A DNA stretch of 64,000 nucleotides from positions 186,001-250,000 of the forward strand of contig JBBRPP010000003.1 of the NCBI GenBank assembly GCA_038227995.1, given 5' to 3'. The DNA comes from WLMZ01 sp038227995. GTDB lineage: Bacteria > Actinomycetota > Acidimicrobiia > Acidimicrobiales > Ilumatobacteraceae. Shown piece by piece: positions 25,498-34,231 of this stretch; position 1 is the stretch's first letter; each line of letters starts with the position of its first letter. The notes beneath the pieces were generated by a model, which made no database searches, was not told the origin of the DNA, and saw only the letters and a list, made by a program, of their open reading frames with translations. The position numbers and the translations under genes were made by a program.

Positions 25498-26463
25498 GTG
25501 ACGGCTGCTCCTTCCACTCAGGTCCCGACGTTCGCATCGCTGTTCGCGGCGATCACCGACAACGTCGGCAGCGTCGTCCACGGCAAGAAGCAAGAGATCC
25601 AACTCGCGGTGGTCTGTCTGCTGGCCGAGGGCCACCTGCTGATCGAAGACGTTCCGGGCGTCGGCAAGACCAGCCTTGCCAAGGCGCTCGCGACATCCAT
25701 CGAATGCACCTGGAAGCGCGTCCAGTTCACACCGGATCTCTTGCCAACCGACCTCGTGGGTGTGTCCGTCTATCAGCGGTCCACCGAAACCTTCGACTTC
25801 CGACCCGGCCCGCTGTTCGCCAACATCGTGCTCGCCGACGAGATCAACCGCGCCTCACCGAAGACGCAGTCAGCGCTGCTCGAAGCGATGGAGGAACGGC
25901 AGATCTCGGTCGAGGGCCGTAGCTATGCCCTGCCGCCACCCTTCATGGTGATCGCGACGCAGAACCCCGTCGAACAGGAGGGCACGTACCGGCTGCCGGA
26001 AAGCCAGCTCGACAGATTCCTGTTGCGGTTGTCGCTCGGCTACCCGGGGCGTGATGCAGAGTTGTCGATCCTCGATACGCAAGGTGCCAACGAGGCCCTT
26101 GTCGACCTTCGTCCCGTGGTCACCTCGGCCGAGGTCATGGCGATGATCGAGGCAGTGCGCAACGTGCACCTGGCGGATCCACTGAAGGCGTACCTCGTGG
26201 ACCTCGCCGAGGCCAGCCGCCGTCATGCCGGCATCACGCTCGGCATGTCGCCTCGCGCCACGTTGCAACTTGCTCGCGTGACCCGTGCGCAGGCTGCAGC
26301 AAGTGGACGAAAGTATGCGACACCCGACGACGTCAAGGCTGTCGCCTACTCGGCCCTCTGCCACCGCTTGGTGATTCGCCCCGATGCCGCGGCCCGCGGC
26401 CTCACCGCCCAGCGAGCCGTGTCGGAGATCCTGGCTTCCGTGCCGATCGCCACTGCGGGGTAG
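25498..26463 (+). CDS. MoxR-family AAA+ ATPase
   Basis: Protein of 321 residues. Walker A DVPGVGKTSLAKALA (about 53-67), Walker B IVLADEINRASPKTQ, sensor ATQNPVEQEGTYRLPESQLD, and a C-terminal helical lid. MoxR ATPases act as chaperones inserting metal cofactors or activating partner proteins, usually encoded with DUF58 and VWA or transglutaminase proteins. It begins a three-gene operon: DUF58 starts 2 bases after its stop. The start is GTG with a leaderless promoter. Confidence 0.94.
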   Translation: MTAAPSTQVPTFASLFAAITDNVGSVVHGKKQEIQLAVVCLLAEGHLLIEDVPGVGKTSLAKALATSIECTWKRVQFTPDLLPTDLVGVSVYQRSTETFDFRPGPLFANIVLADEINRASPKTQSALLEAMEERQISVEGRSYALPPPFMVIATQNPVEQEGTYRLPESQLDRFLLRLSLGYPGRDAELSILDTQGANEALVDLRPVVTSAEVMAMIEAVRNVHLADPLKAYLVDLAEASRRHAGITLGMSPRATLQLARVTRAQAAASGRKYATPDDVKAVAYSALCHRLVIRPDAAARGLTAQRAVSEILASVPIATAG

Positions 26464-26465
26464 TC

Positions 26466-27608
26466 GTGCTGACCCGCCATGGTTGGGGCGCCGCGCTGCT
26501 CGCGATCTCCACCGGAGTGATCGGCCGGTTGTTCGGCGTGCTCGAGCTGTTCGTCCTCGGCGCAGGAATCATGACGTTGGTCATTGCATGCGTGCTGTGG
26601 GTCAACGGTCGGGCGATCGAGCTCGCGGTGCATCGCCACGTGGTCCCGGAGACGATGCAGGTCGGCGACGTCGGCCGGGTCGAGCTGCGGATCACCAACG
26701 TCGGCCGGGCCGGACTCGCGCCGCTCATCCTGTGGGAGCCGGTCGGCGGTATGGGTGGTGCAACGCTTCGACTCGCTCCATTGCGCGTCGGCGAGACGAC
26801 ATCGGCCAACTATCGGCTGCCCGCCACGAGGCGCGGCACCGTCGTCTTCGGACCGCTGAGCGTCGAACGGCGCGACCCATTCGGCATCTGCAGCAAGCGG
26901 CGCACCATCGCCGGTACGCACGAGATCGTGATCCTGCCGGCGCACCTGAAGCTGACCCTGCCACTCGCAAGCGGCGGCACCGGCCCGATCGGGCAGCATC
27001 TCAAGATGCGCGCCCTGGGTCGTACCGGGAGCGAATTCCATTCGTTGCGCGACTACTCCGATGGAGACGATCTGCGTCAGATCCATTGGAAGGCGTCCTC
27101 GCGCAGCGAGACGCTGAAGGTGCGTCAGGTCGAGCCCGATGGTCTGCGCCGATGCACGGTCGCGCTCGACACGTCGCCCGATCAGTATTCGCCAGAGGGC
27201 TTCGAACGGGCGGTCTCGGCGGCCGCGAGTTCGATCGCCTCGGCCGCCCGGGCCGGCCTGCAGCTTCGCCTGCTGGTCGGTAGCACGATCGACCTCCGCA
27301 ACACCTCGGTGTCGGCTGCCCTGCACCAACTCGCCGATTGTGCGGTCGCCGACGGCGACCCGATCTCGTTCATGGCCCCGGCCGGCGAGGGCCTCGGGCT
27401 GACGATCGTGGTCAGCGGGGAAGCAAGCTCACCGGCCGTCACGACGGCCCGCCGCCAGCTCTCCCCCAACGACGTCCTCGTCGTCATCGCGTGCAGCGCC
27501 TCGCCCGCGGCCACCACGGGCTTCGTGCTCGACGCCACTGACGAGGCCGAGTTCGCCTCCTCTTGGTCATCGTTGACGGGTACACACGTCGATCGAGCTG
27601 CATCGTGA
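26466..27608 (+). CDS. DUF58-domain membrane protein
   Basis: Protein of 380 residues. Two membrane segments cover about residues 8-45 (VLELFVLGAGIMTLVIACVL). A beta-rich region comes next, and the DUF58 core contains LRDYSDGDDLRQIHWKASSR, the most conserved motif of the family. The C-terminus has a VWA-like fold in related proteins. Partner of the preceding MoxR ATPase. Start is GTG two bases after the moxR stop; the stop overlaps the next GTG. Molecular role is not established. Confidence 0.9.
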   Translation: MLTRHGWGAALLAISTGVIGRLFGVLELFVLGAGIMTLVIACVLWVNGRAIELAVHRHVVPETMQVGDVGRVELRITNVGRAGLAPLILWEPVGGMGGATLRLAPLRVGETTSANYRLPATRRGTVVFGPLSVERRDPFGICSKRRTIAGTHEIVILPAHLKLTLPLASGGTGPIGQHLKMRALGRTGSEFHSLRDYSDGDDLRQIHWKASSRSETLKVRQVEPDGLRRCTVALDTSPDQYSPEGFERAVSAAASSIASAARAGLQLRLLVGSTIDLRNTSVSAALHQLADCAVADGDPISFMAPAGEGLGLTIVVSGEASSPAVTTARRQLSPNDVLVVIACSASPAATTGFVLDATDEAEFASSWSSLTGTHVDRAAS

Positions 27609-29881
27609 ACAGCGCCGAGACCCAACTCAACCTGGGGAATCCCGACAGCCAGGCAGAGGCGCCCAACCCGGTCGAAACCATTCCTGCCACACTCCTCCTC
27701 ACCCTGCTGAGCGTCGTCACCGCGATCGGCTTCTGCCGCGTGTTCTCCGGATGGGATTTCCTCGCGCCGATGCTGTTCGTGGTGATCAGCGCTCACCTGG
27801 TCGCGCTCGTGCTGCGTTTGCTGCGAATTCCTGGCTACATCGCAGTCCCGTTCTCGGTGATCGTGTTGTTCTGCACCATTGCGTGGAAGTACTACCCCGA
27901 CACACTCTCCGGGCCGTTCCCGTCGTCACGCACATGGGACTTCCTGACGTCAGATCTCCAGCTCTCGCGCGACCAGTTCCCCAGTGCCGTTGCTCCCGTT
28001 GCGGCGGTGGGCGGCTTCATCGTGGCGGCGACGGGCACACTGGGAATCGCCGCGTTGTTGGCCGACGCGTTCGCCTTTCGCGCCTACGGCCGGGCGGAAG
28101 CAGCAGTGCCGACCGCAGTGCTCTTCGTGTTCGCGTCGGCGTTGGGGGTCAGCAACCACCGTGTCGCTGTCACGGCCGCTTGGCTGGCCTGTGCGCTGGC
28201 CGTCATCGCCGTGCTGCGCGCATCGCACGCACAGGCCGAGCACGCGTGGATCGGTCGACGGGCACGCGTTCTCCTCAGCGTCTTGCCACTTGCTGCGGTG
28301 CTGGCCGGCTGCGCGGCGCTGAGCGGCGCGGTGATCGGTCCGCGCCTGCCGGGCGCCGGCGAACGTGGTCTGGTTCGGACCAACCACACCAACCAATCGA
28401 CCGAGGTTCTCAGTCCGCTCGTGACGATTCGCAACCGCCTCGTCAACCTGTCCGACACCGAACTGTTCACGGTGGAGGCGAGCGAATTCCACTACTGGCG
28501 CGAGATCGGGCTGTCCCAGTTCGACGGAACGATGTGGGACCTCGGCAACAAGAACCTCGATCCCATTTCGGGTTCGTTCGCGTCGGCACCATCGGGCACG
28601 CACTCGGTCACCCAGAACATCCACATCGCAGCACTGGGCGGCAACTTCCTGCCCGCGGCCTACAGCGCCGTGTCGATCGATCACGCCAGCGCATACTGGG
28701 TGCCAGACACTGGCACCCTCGTCGTGCCGGATGCTGGCATCAAGCGAGGGGACACCTACGAAGTCGTGTCCGCTGTCGCCGACCTCGATCCAGAAGTGCT
28801 TCGCGCTGCAACCGCGGACAACCCGCCTGGCAAGGGGCTGACCGCGCTGCCGAGCGACTTTCCCGAATCCGTGACCCAGACCGCACAGCAGATCACGGCC
28901 AACGCGACCACGGTGTACGACAAGGCACTCGCGCTGCAGACGTGGTTCCGTCAGAACTTCACCTACGACCTGTCAGTCCAGAAGGGTCACAGCGACAACG
29001 CGATCCTGAGCTTCCTGCAAAGTCGCCGTGGATATTGCGAGCAGTTCTCCGGCACGTTCGCAGCGATGGCCCGAGCGCTCGGAATTCCGGCCCGCGTCGC
29101 AGTCGGATTCACGTGGGGCGACCTCGGCGCTGACGGCAAGTATCACGTGTACGGGCGCGACGCCCACGCATGGCCAGAGGTGTGGTTCGACAAGATCGGA
29201 TGGGTGGCATTCGAGCCGACGCCTGGCCGAGGCGATCCGGGCACGCAGGCCTACACGGGCATCGATGCCCAGCAAGCGGCGCCAGGGAACGATCCGAACG
29301 CAACCACCAAGGTCACAACTGTGGCCCCGACGCCCACCACGGTGGCCGGCAATGCGGCGACCCCCACGACGCTGCCCCGGGGGGAGGTCACGCCGACCAC
29401 GCTTCCGAAACCGGCAGTTGCGACGTCGAGCAAGGACAGCGGACCATCACCGTGGCTGATCGCAATCGTGGCTGCGGCGTTGCTCGCGATTGCGTGGCTG
29501 GTGCTGGGGCCACGATTCGTGCGTCGCCGTCGCGCCCGCCAGCGGGCGAACTCGCCACCGACCGAACTGATCCATCAGAGCTGGTTGCTGGCTGCCCATT
29601 CGCTCGCGCTCATCGGCATGGGACCGGAGATCGGCGAAACGCCGGTCGAACACGCTCGACGGGCAGAGCGTCTGTCCGGCATCGACCACCGCGTCCTCCG
29701 CTTTCTCGCCACCAGCGCCACTGCTGCGATCTACGGCGGCGTCGGCGATGCAGCGGTGGCTGATCGATGCCGCGTGCTGTCGGGCCAGGTCATCGATGCC
29801 GTCCGCGAACGCCTCAACCCCGTCGACAAGGTCACGATGATGTTCGACCCCCGTCGCGTCGCACTGCTCGTCACCCCCTGA
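27605..29881 (+). CDS. TgpA-like transglutaminase-domain membrane protein
   Basis: Protein of 758 residues. About six or seven membrane segments cover residues 25-255. A periplasmic-side region follows and a transglutaminase core has SRRGYCEQFSGTFAAMARA (catalytic Cys), DAHAWPEVWFDKIGWVAFEP (His and Asp). A Thr/Pro linker with TTVAPTPTTVAGNAATP leads to another membrane segment (about 615-635, WLIAIVAAALLAIAWLVLGP) and a cytoplasmic DUF4129-like tail. Third gene of the moxR operon; GTG overlaps the DUF58 stop (GTGA). Related Pseudomonas TgpA is essential but its substrate is unknown. Confidence 0.9.
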   Translation: MNSAETQLNLGNPDSQAEAPNPVETIPATLLLTLLSVVTAIGFCRVFSGWDFLAPMLFVVISAHLVALVLRLLRIPGYIAVPFSVIVLFCTIAWKYYPDTLSGPFPSSRTWDFLTSDLQLSRDQFPSAVAPVAAVGGFIVAATGTLGIAALLADAFAFRAYGRAEAAVPTAVLFVFASALGVSNHRVAVTAAWLACALAVIAVLRASHAQAEHAWIGRRARVLLSVLPLAAVLAGCAALSGAVIGPRLPGAGERGLVRTNHTNQSTEVLSPLVTIRNRLVNLSDTELFTVEASEFHYWREIGLSQFDGTMWDLGNKNLDPISGSFASAPSGTHSVTQNIHIAALGGNFLPAAYSAVSIDHASAYWVPDTGTLVVPDAGIKRGDTYEVVSAVADLDPEVLRAATADNPPGKGLTALPSDFPESVTQTAQQITANATTVYDKALALQTWFRQNFTYDLSVQKGHSDNAILSFLQSRRGYCEQFSGTFAAMARALGIPARVAVGFTWGDLGADGKYHVYGRDAHAWPEVWFDKIGWVAFEPTPGRGDPGTQAYTGIDAQQAAPGNDPNATTKVTTVAPTPTTVAGNAATPTTLPRGEVTPTTLPKPAVATSSKDSGPSPWLIAIVAAALLAIAWLVLGPRFVRRRRARQRANSPPTELIHQSWLLAAHSLALIGMGPEIGETPVEHARRAERLSGIDHRVLRFLATSATAAIYGGVGDAAVADRCRVLSGQVIDAVRERLNPVDKVTMMFDPRRVALLVTP

Positions 29882-29892
29882 ACCTGCTGTCT

Positions 29893-29932
29893 CACGCCGC
29901 GCACAGGTCGCCCAACGACCGGAGACGGCGTG
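29893..29932. terminator. hairpin between convergent transglutaminase and DUF3040 genes
   Basis: Nested inverted repeats: outer CACGCCG (29893-29899) with CGGCGTG (29926-29932), inner GGTCG (29906-29910) with CGACC (29916-29920). It sits between two converging genes with no gene inside. There is no U-run, so intrinsic termination would have to be of the hairpin-only kind reported in Actinobacteria. Confidence 0.4.
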
Positions 29933-29950
29933 CGAACCAATCAGGAACGC

Positions 29951-30292
29951 TCAGGAACGGTCGGGATGACCGGTGCCGCGGCCGGCGCGGCGGCGCAGCT
30001 CGTCGGGGATGCGGCTCAGTTGGTCGCGCCCGCGAGCCGACAACTCGCGTTCGAGGAACACACCCGAGACAACCATGCCCACAAAGGCCACGAACGACAG
30101 CAGCGCACTGATCTGCAGGGCAGCGATCGCGACCGCCAGCGACACGACGAGGGCCAGGATCGACCACACGAGACGTCGCCCGGAGACGCCCTGATGGCTG
30201 CGATGATTGACCTTGAGCGCGAAACTGGGGTCGGCCTGCAGTTGTTCTTCGATTTGCCGAAGGATGCGTTGTTCGTCTTCGGAGAGCGGCAT
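29951..30292 (-). CDS. DUF3040 small membrane protein
   Basis: Protein of 113 residues. Starts with MPLSEDEQRILRQIEEQL, the signature of DUF3040, followed by two membrane segments (about 50-90, LVWSILALVVSLAVAIAALQ and LLSFVAFVGMVVSGVFLERE) and a basic tail. DUF3040 proteins are restricted to Actinobacteria and are often located close to mraZ; here it is separated from it by 9 kb. ATG follows GAGGAGA at about 6 bases. Function unknown. Confidence 0.85.
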   Translation of the reverse strand: MPLSEDEQRILRQIEEQLQADPSFALKVNHRSHQGVSGRRLVWSILALVVSLAVAIAALQISALLSFVAFVGMVVSGVFLERELSARGRDQLSRIPDELRRRAGRGTGHPDRS

Positions 30293-30315
30293 CAGAGATC
30301 TCCTCGTCGGGCCGA

Positions 30316-30330
30316 CTCCAGAAAGTGGAG
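30316..30330 (-). other. small inverted repeat upstream of DUF3040 gene
   Basis: CTCCA-GAAAG-TGGAG, within the 121-base gap between dinB and the DUF3040 gene, about 24 bases before the DUF3040 ATG. May be an operator or leader hairpin. The rest of the gap shows nothing I can name. Confidence 0.3.
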
Positions 30331-30413
30331 CCGCGGATAGTTTCTCACGTTCTGGGTCATCTGACAACGCGATGGAAGCGGCAAAGTAGCGTCTCCGGCG
30401 CAGTCTGTCACCA

Positions 30414-31718
30414 TTACGCGCGCGTGTCGCCCGGAACGTCACGATCGTGGTCGGGACCCCACTGCTGGGCGCCCCGACGGACGAGGCGCATCCCTCCACC
30501 CGACACGGTGCTCGCGGGGCCGATCGCAGTGGAACCGAAGCGTTCGCGGATCGCGTCGATCGCGGCGGACGCATCGACCCAATCGCGCGAGGTCGCGACC
30601 CCTGGCGCAGCGAAGAGATCGTCCAGGGTGAGTTGCTCGACGGGCTCGCCGAAGTTCGAGCTGTGGATGCCGATCAACCGAACGCCCGGCGTCGGGTCGA
30701 TGTTCGCCAGCAGCGGATCGACTGCGTCGAGGATCGCGGCTGCCGTTGCCACCGGCGAGGGCAGCGTGGTGGAACGGGTGATGGTCATGAATCCGGCGAA
30801 TCGAACCTTGAGCGACATGGTGCGTGCGCCCTGCCCACTGGCCCGAAGACGCGATGCGACTGCGTCGGCGAGGCGGACGAGTTCGGTACGGAGCTCTGTC
30901 GTCTCGTACAGATCACGGGCGAAGGTCTCCTCGTGCCCGATCGACTTCATCGCTCGGTCTGACTCCACTGGCCGATCGTCGATCGCACATGACAGGGCGT
31001 ACAGATGTCGACCACTCGCCCGACCGAGCGCCCGTACCAGCGTGTCCTCGCCGAGCGCGTTGAGATCACCCACCGTTCGCACCCCGAGGGCCTGCAGCCG
31101 TTCGAGCGTGGCCGGCCCCACACCCCACAGCTTCTGCACCGGAAGGGGATGCAGGAAGGCGAGCTCTCTCCCGCGGAGAACCTCGAACACACCGGCACCC
31201 GGCTGGACGCCTGATGGGAGTGCCTTGGGCTTGGCAGCGACCGAGGCGATCTTGGCGAGGAACTTGTTCGGCGCGACGCCGACCGAGCAGGAGAGGTCGA
31301 GTTCAGCCAGGATTCGGTTGCGGATCGACCAGGCGATCGCCACGCCATCGCCCAACAGTCGCAATGCCCCGGTGACATCGAGGAAGGCCTCGTCGAGTGC
31401 CAATGGCTCGATGAACGGGGTGGCCTCCTGCAGGATCTCGTGCACCTCGCGGCTCACGGTGGAGTACAACTCGTGGTCACCGCTGAGGAACACCGCGTTC
31501 GGACACAGCCGCCGGGCCACGGTGCCCGGCATGGCCGAGTACACCCCGAAACGACGGGCCTCGTACGATGCGGCAGCGACGACGCCGCGCGGGCCCATGC
31601 CGCCGACGACAACCGGCAGGCCGCGCAGTTCGGGACGACGGCGCACCTCGACACTGACGTAGAAGGCGTCCATGTCGACATGCAAGATCGTGCGTGGCGT
31701 CGACGTGACCGCACTCAT
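30414..31718 (-). CDS. dinB: DNA polymerase IV (Y-family translesion polymerase)
   Basis: Protein of 434 residues. Palm residues ILHVDMDAFYVSVEVRR and ALDEAFLDVTGA supply the catalytic carboxylates; AYSS-like EARRFGVYSAMPG, KFLAKIASVAAKP, WGVGPATLERLQALGV (helix-hairpin-helix thumb) and a little-finger domain complete the family layout. Copies damaged DNA with low fidelity. A Pro/Gly-rich C-terminus lacks an obvious beta-clamp motif of QLSLF type; QLTLDDLF near residue 375 is the likely clamp contact. ATG overlaps the Nudix stop (ATGA), which rejects the longer frame to 32021. Confidence 0.95.
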   Translation of the reverse strand: MSAVTSTPRTILHVDMDAFYVSVEVRRRPELRGLPVVVGGMGPRGVVAAASYEARRFGVYSAMPGTVARRLCPNAVFLSGDHELYSTVSREVHEILQEATPFIEPLALDEAFLDVTGALRLLGDGVAIAWSIRNRILAELDLSCSVGVAPNKFLAKIASVAAKPKALPSGVQPGAGVFEVLRGRELAFLHPLPVQKLWGVGPATLERLQALGVRTVGDLNALGEDTLVRALGRASGRHLYALSCAIDDRPVESDRAMKSIGHEETFARDLYETTELRTELVRLADAVASRLRASGQGARTMSLKVRFAGFMTITRSTTLPSPVATAAAILDAVDPLLANIDPTPGVRLIGIHSSNFGEPVEQLTLDDLFAAPGVATSRDWVDASAAIDAIRERFGSTAIGPASTVSGGGMRLVRRGAQQWGPDHDRDVPGDTRA

Positions 31719-32206
31719 GGCGATCGCTGCTCGACCCGGGCGCTCTCGCGCGCAGCGCCGTAGACGCGGAACGCGAATGCTTCGATCGGCCGCATACCGC
31801 CGGTGAGCCATGCGAGCAATGGAACCCGCACCCACACCGGAGAATCCAGCAGCAAACCCTCGACGTGTTCCAGGTCCACGAAGCGTGCTTGCTCGACGAT
31901 CCCGTCCGGGTCGTTGAGCGCGATGGACCCGTGTGCCATTGTCGCGAACCACGATTCGACCGTCATCTGCCAGCCCATGTCGGGCGCGTCGACGGTGACG
32001 GTGTAGTGGCATGCATCCCACGCCGGCACATGGAGGCCGGTTTCCTCGAGGACCTCACGCGAGATGCCACGCGTGACGACTTCGCCGTCGTCGATCACCC
32101 CACCGGGAGGGGTCCACTCCAGGGTTCCCTGGCGGCGGCGGTTGGCGGCCATCAGCAGCTGGTTGTCGACCAGGACCAGACCACCGCCGACTCGGAACGA
32201 ACGCAC
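31715..32206 (-). CDS. Nudix hydrolase
   Basis: Protein of 163 residues. The Nudix box GGVIDDGEVVTRGISREV with following LEETGL fits GX5EX7REUXEEXGU at about residues 35-57. These enzymes hydrolyse nucleoside diphosphate-linked substrates, including oxidised dNTPs. Coupling with the translesion polymerase dinB (4-base overlap) suggests a nucleotide-pool or mutagenesis-related role, but that is inference. Start is GTG. No typical ribosome binding site is visible. Confidence 0.88.
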   Translation of the reverse strand: MRSFRVGGGLVLVDNQLLMAANRRRQGTLEWTPPGGVIDDGEVVTRGISREVLEETGLHVPAWDACHYTVTVDAPDMGWQMTVESWFATMAHGSIALNDPDGIVEQARFVDLEHVEGLLLDSPVWVRVPLLAWLTGGMRPIEAFAFRVYGAARESARVEQRSP

Positions 32207-32253
32207 CGTCTCAGTCTCGCAGGCTCAACCGCACTGCCATCGCACGCAGATCC

Positions 32254-32994
32254 TCAACCTCCGAGGTGCCTGCGCTGTCGTCGCCCGGTGAGGTCCTTCA
32301 CCCACAGTTGGATCACGAGCACGAACGCTTCCTGGATGATGCTCTGCGACATCTTCGACTGCCCGAGCGTGCGATCGCGGAACGTGATCGGGATCTCGAC
32401 GATCTTGCCGCCGGCGCGGACGAGGCGGTGCGTCATCTCGATCTGAAAGCCGTACCCGTCGGTCTTCACGGACTGGTAGTCCATCTGTTCGACGAGTGCC
32501 GACGTGCGGTAGGCGCGGTAGCCCGCAGTCGCGTCGTTGATGGCCAGTCCGAGGACGCCCGCGACGTACCGATTGCCCCAGCGCGACAGCAGACGGCGGC
32601 GCGCCGGCCAGTTCTCGGTGATGCCGCCCGGCACGTAGCGACTGCCCAACGCGAGATCGACGCCGTGCTCGACTGCAGAGACGAGCGCCGGGATCATCAC
32701 CGGATCGTGGGAGAAGTCGGCGTCGATCTGGACGCAGATCTCGGCTCCATCCGCGATGGCGATGGCCATGCCAGCGCGGTAGGCACCGCCGAGGCCATTC
32801 TTGTCCGGCCGTCTCAGAACCGTGAGATCGCCGAGTTCTGCCGCAATCGATTCGGCGATGTCCGCGGTGCCATCGGGGCTGTTGTCGTCGACGACCAAGA
32901 TGCCGACCGACGGTGAGCTTGCCCGAATTGCCCGACACATGGCTTCGATGTTCTCGGCCTCGTTGTATGTCGGCACGATGGCCACTGCACGCAC
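32254..32994 (-). CDS. polyprenol-phosphate mannose synthase-like GT2 glycosyltransferase
   Basis: Protein of 246 residues. GT2 fold: VAIVPTYNEAENIEAMCRAI, VVDDNSPDGTADIAESIAAE, CVQIDADFSHDPVMIPALVS (DXD), GSRYVPGGITENWPARRRLL and a C-terminal SQSIIQEAFVLVIQLW. This is close to dolichol/polyprenol-phosphate-mannose synthases, which make the lipid-linked donor for lipoglycans and protein mannosylation in Actinobacteria. It has no membrane anchor of its own. Leaderless GTG start, divergent from the gene at 33050. Confidence 0.9.
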   Translation of the reverse strand: MRAVAIVPTYNEAENIEAMCRAIRASSPSVGILVVDDNSPDGTADIAESIAAELGDLTVLRRPDKNGLGGAYRAGMAIAIADGAEICVQIDADFSHDPVMIPALVSAVEHGVDLALGSRYVPGGITENWPARRRLLSRWGNRYVAGVLGLAINDATAGYRAYRTSALVEQMDYQSVKTDGYGFQIEMTHRLVRAGGKIVEIPITFRDRTLGQSKMSQSIIQEAFVLVIQLWVKDLTGRRQRRHLGG

Positions 32995-33049
32995 GCGGTC
33001 AGCCTAGGGCGGCAGAGGTTCGCCACCGCAAACGCCCTACGATGTCGCC
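32995..33049. promoter_or_regulatory. divergent leaderless promoters, polyprenol-P-mannose synthase and 33050 gene
   Basis: Minus TAGGCT (33001-33006) and plus TACGAT (33038-33043), each followed by exactly 6 bases and a GTG start. The whole gap is 55 bases. Confidence 0.6.
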
Positions 33050-33358
33050 GTGCCCGACAGCCCAGACGAACGTCCGCTCTCTGCGCTCCCCTCGCCGGCG
33101 GCCCGCGCAGCGGCGTTCGCGGCCATCCTGCTCGGAGGTCTGGCGGGAGGCTTGATCGGATACAGCCTCGTCCGAGTGCAGTGCAGCGGGGAATGCGGCA
33201 CGGGTCGTGGGCTGGGTGCGCTCATCGGCGCCGTCCTCGCGGCAGCCGGCATGAGCGTCGTCGCTGTGTTGGTTCTCCGTGCGCTGGGCGAATGGAAAGA
33301 CATCGAGGATCAACGTCGTTCCGCCACAGGCGACGACAGTCGGGCACGCCGCTCGTGA
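33050..33358 (+). CDS. small two-span membrane protein
   Basis: Protein of 102 residues. Two hydrophobic segments: AAAFAAILLGGLAGGLIGYS and LGALIGAVLAAAGMSVVAVL, joined by a short loop with two cysteines (CSGEC). Charged C-terminus. I do not recognise a family. GTG start with a leaderless promoter; its stop overlaps the inositol monophosphatase GTG (GTGA), so the two are probably cotranscribed. Confidence 0.75.
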   Translation: MPDSPDERPLSALPSPAARAAAFAAILLGGLAGGLIGYSLVRVQCSGECGTGRGLGALIGAVLAAAGMSVVAVLVLRALGEWKDIEDQRRSATGDDSRARRS

Positions 33359-34185
33359 GTGGCCCGGTCGCGGACGAGCGGGTCGATCTCGGCCGTCAAC
33401 TGCGCGAGTTCGCTGGCGATCTCGCCCGACAGGCCGGCGAACTGGTCAAGGCCGGACGCCGCAGCGGAGCCGGCAGCGTCGACACCAAGTCGTCGGGCAC
33501 CGATCTGGTCACGCAATACGACCGGGCCTCGGAGGCGTTGATCGTCGGCGCGATCCGTGCGGCGCGACCGGATGACGCGATCATCGGCGAAGAGGGCACC
33601 GCCGACGAGGGCACCAGCGGCGTCCGCTGGCTGATCGATCCCATCGACGGAACGACCAACTTCTTCTACGACCTCCCCGGGTACGCCGTGTCGATCGCGG
33701 CCGCAGACGACCACGGAACGCTGGCGGGCGCGGTCTACGTCCCGGCCACCGACGAGCTCTTCACCGCCGCACGCGGACACGGCGCGACGCTGAACGGTGA
33801 GCCGATCCGCTGCTCGCCCACCTCCGATCTGTCGAGCGCGTTGTTGGCGACCGGTTTCAGCTATCAGGCCGACCGCCGGCGTGCGCACATGCGCCGCCTC
33901 CAGCACGTGATCGGTGAGGTTCGCGACATCCGCCGCCTCGGCGCAGCGGCGGCCGACCTCTGCTACGTGGCTGCCGGTCGCGTCGACGCGTATTTCGAAG
34001 AACATCTCGGTCCGTGGGACCTCGCCGCAGGCGAGTTGATCGCCCGCGAGGGTGGTTGTCTCAGCGGCGATCTCACCGGCGGACCGGTTCGGCCGGCACA
34101 GGTGTTGGTCGCCAATCCGTCGCTGTTCGAGCCGATGCGGGCGTTGCTCAACCGCGCCGACGATCTGGTCAACCGCTTCGGTTGA
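33355..34185 (+). CDS. inositol monophosphatase family protein
   Basis: Protein of 276 residues. Mg-dependent phosphatase of the SuhB/CysQ/ImpA family. Metal site motifs: IIGEEGT, VRWLIDPIDGTTNFFYDLPG (about 96-115), and GPWDLAAGELIAREGG near residue 220. Could dephosphorylate inositol-1-phosphate, histidinol phosphate or fructose-1,6-bisphosphate; substrate cannot be read from the sequence. GTG start overlaps the preceding stop, which sets the start. Confidence 0.92.
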   Translation: MSGPVADERVDLGRQLREFAGDLARQAGELVKAGRRSGAGSVDTKSSGTDLVTQYDRASEALIVGAIRAARPDDAIIGEEGTADEGTSGVRWLIDPIDGTTNFFYDLPGYAVSIAAADDHGTLAGAVYVPATDELFTAARGHGATLNGEPIRCSPTSDLSSALLATGFSYQADRRRAHMRRLQHVIGEVRDIRRLGAAAADLCYVAAGRVDAYFEEHLGPWDLAAGELIAREGGCLSGDLTGGPVRPAQVLVANPSLFEPMRALLNRADDLVNRFG

Positions 34186-34219
34186 TTCCACGTGATCCTC
34201 GTGGACAGCGACCGCGACG

Positions 34220-34225
34220 TACACT
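34220..34225 (+). promoter_or_regulatory. -10 box, leaderless promoter of response regulator
   Basis: TACACT followed by GCCTGC (6 bases) and the GTG start at 34232, in a 46-base gap. It would drive the regulator, kinase and lipoprotein operon. Confidence 0.55.
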
Positions 34226-34231
34226 GCCTGC

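Noticed and set aside
28870..29470. Possible short tandem repeats in the Thr/Pro linker of the transglutaminase protein
   Set aside because: Low-complexity coding sequence, not a DNA repeat element.
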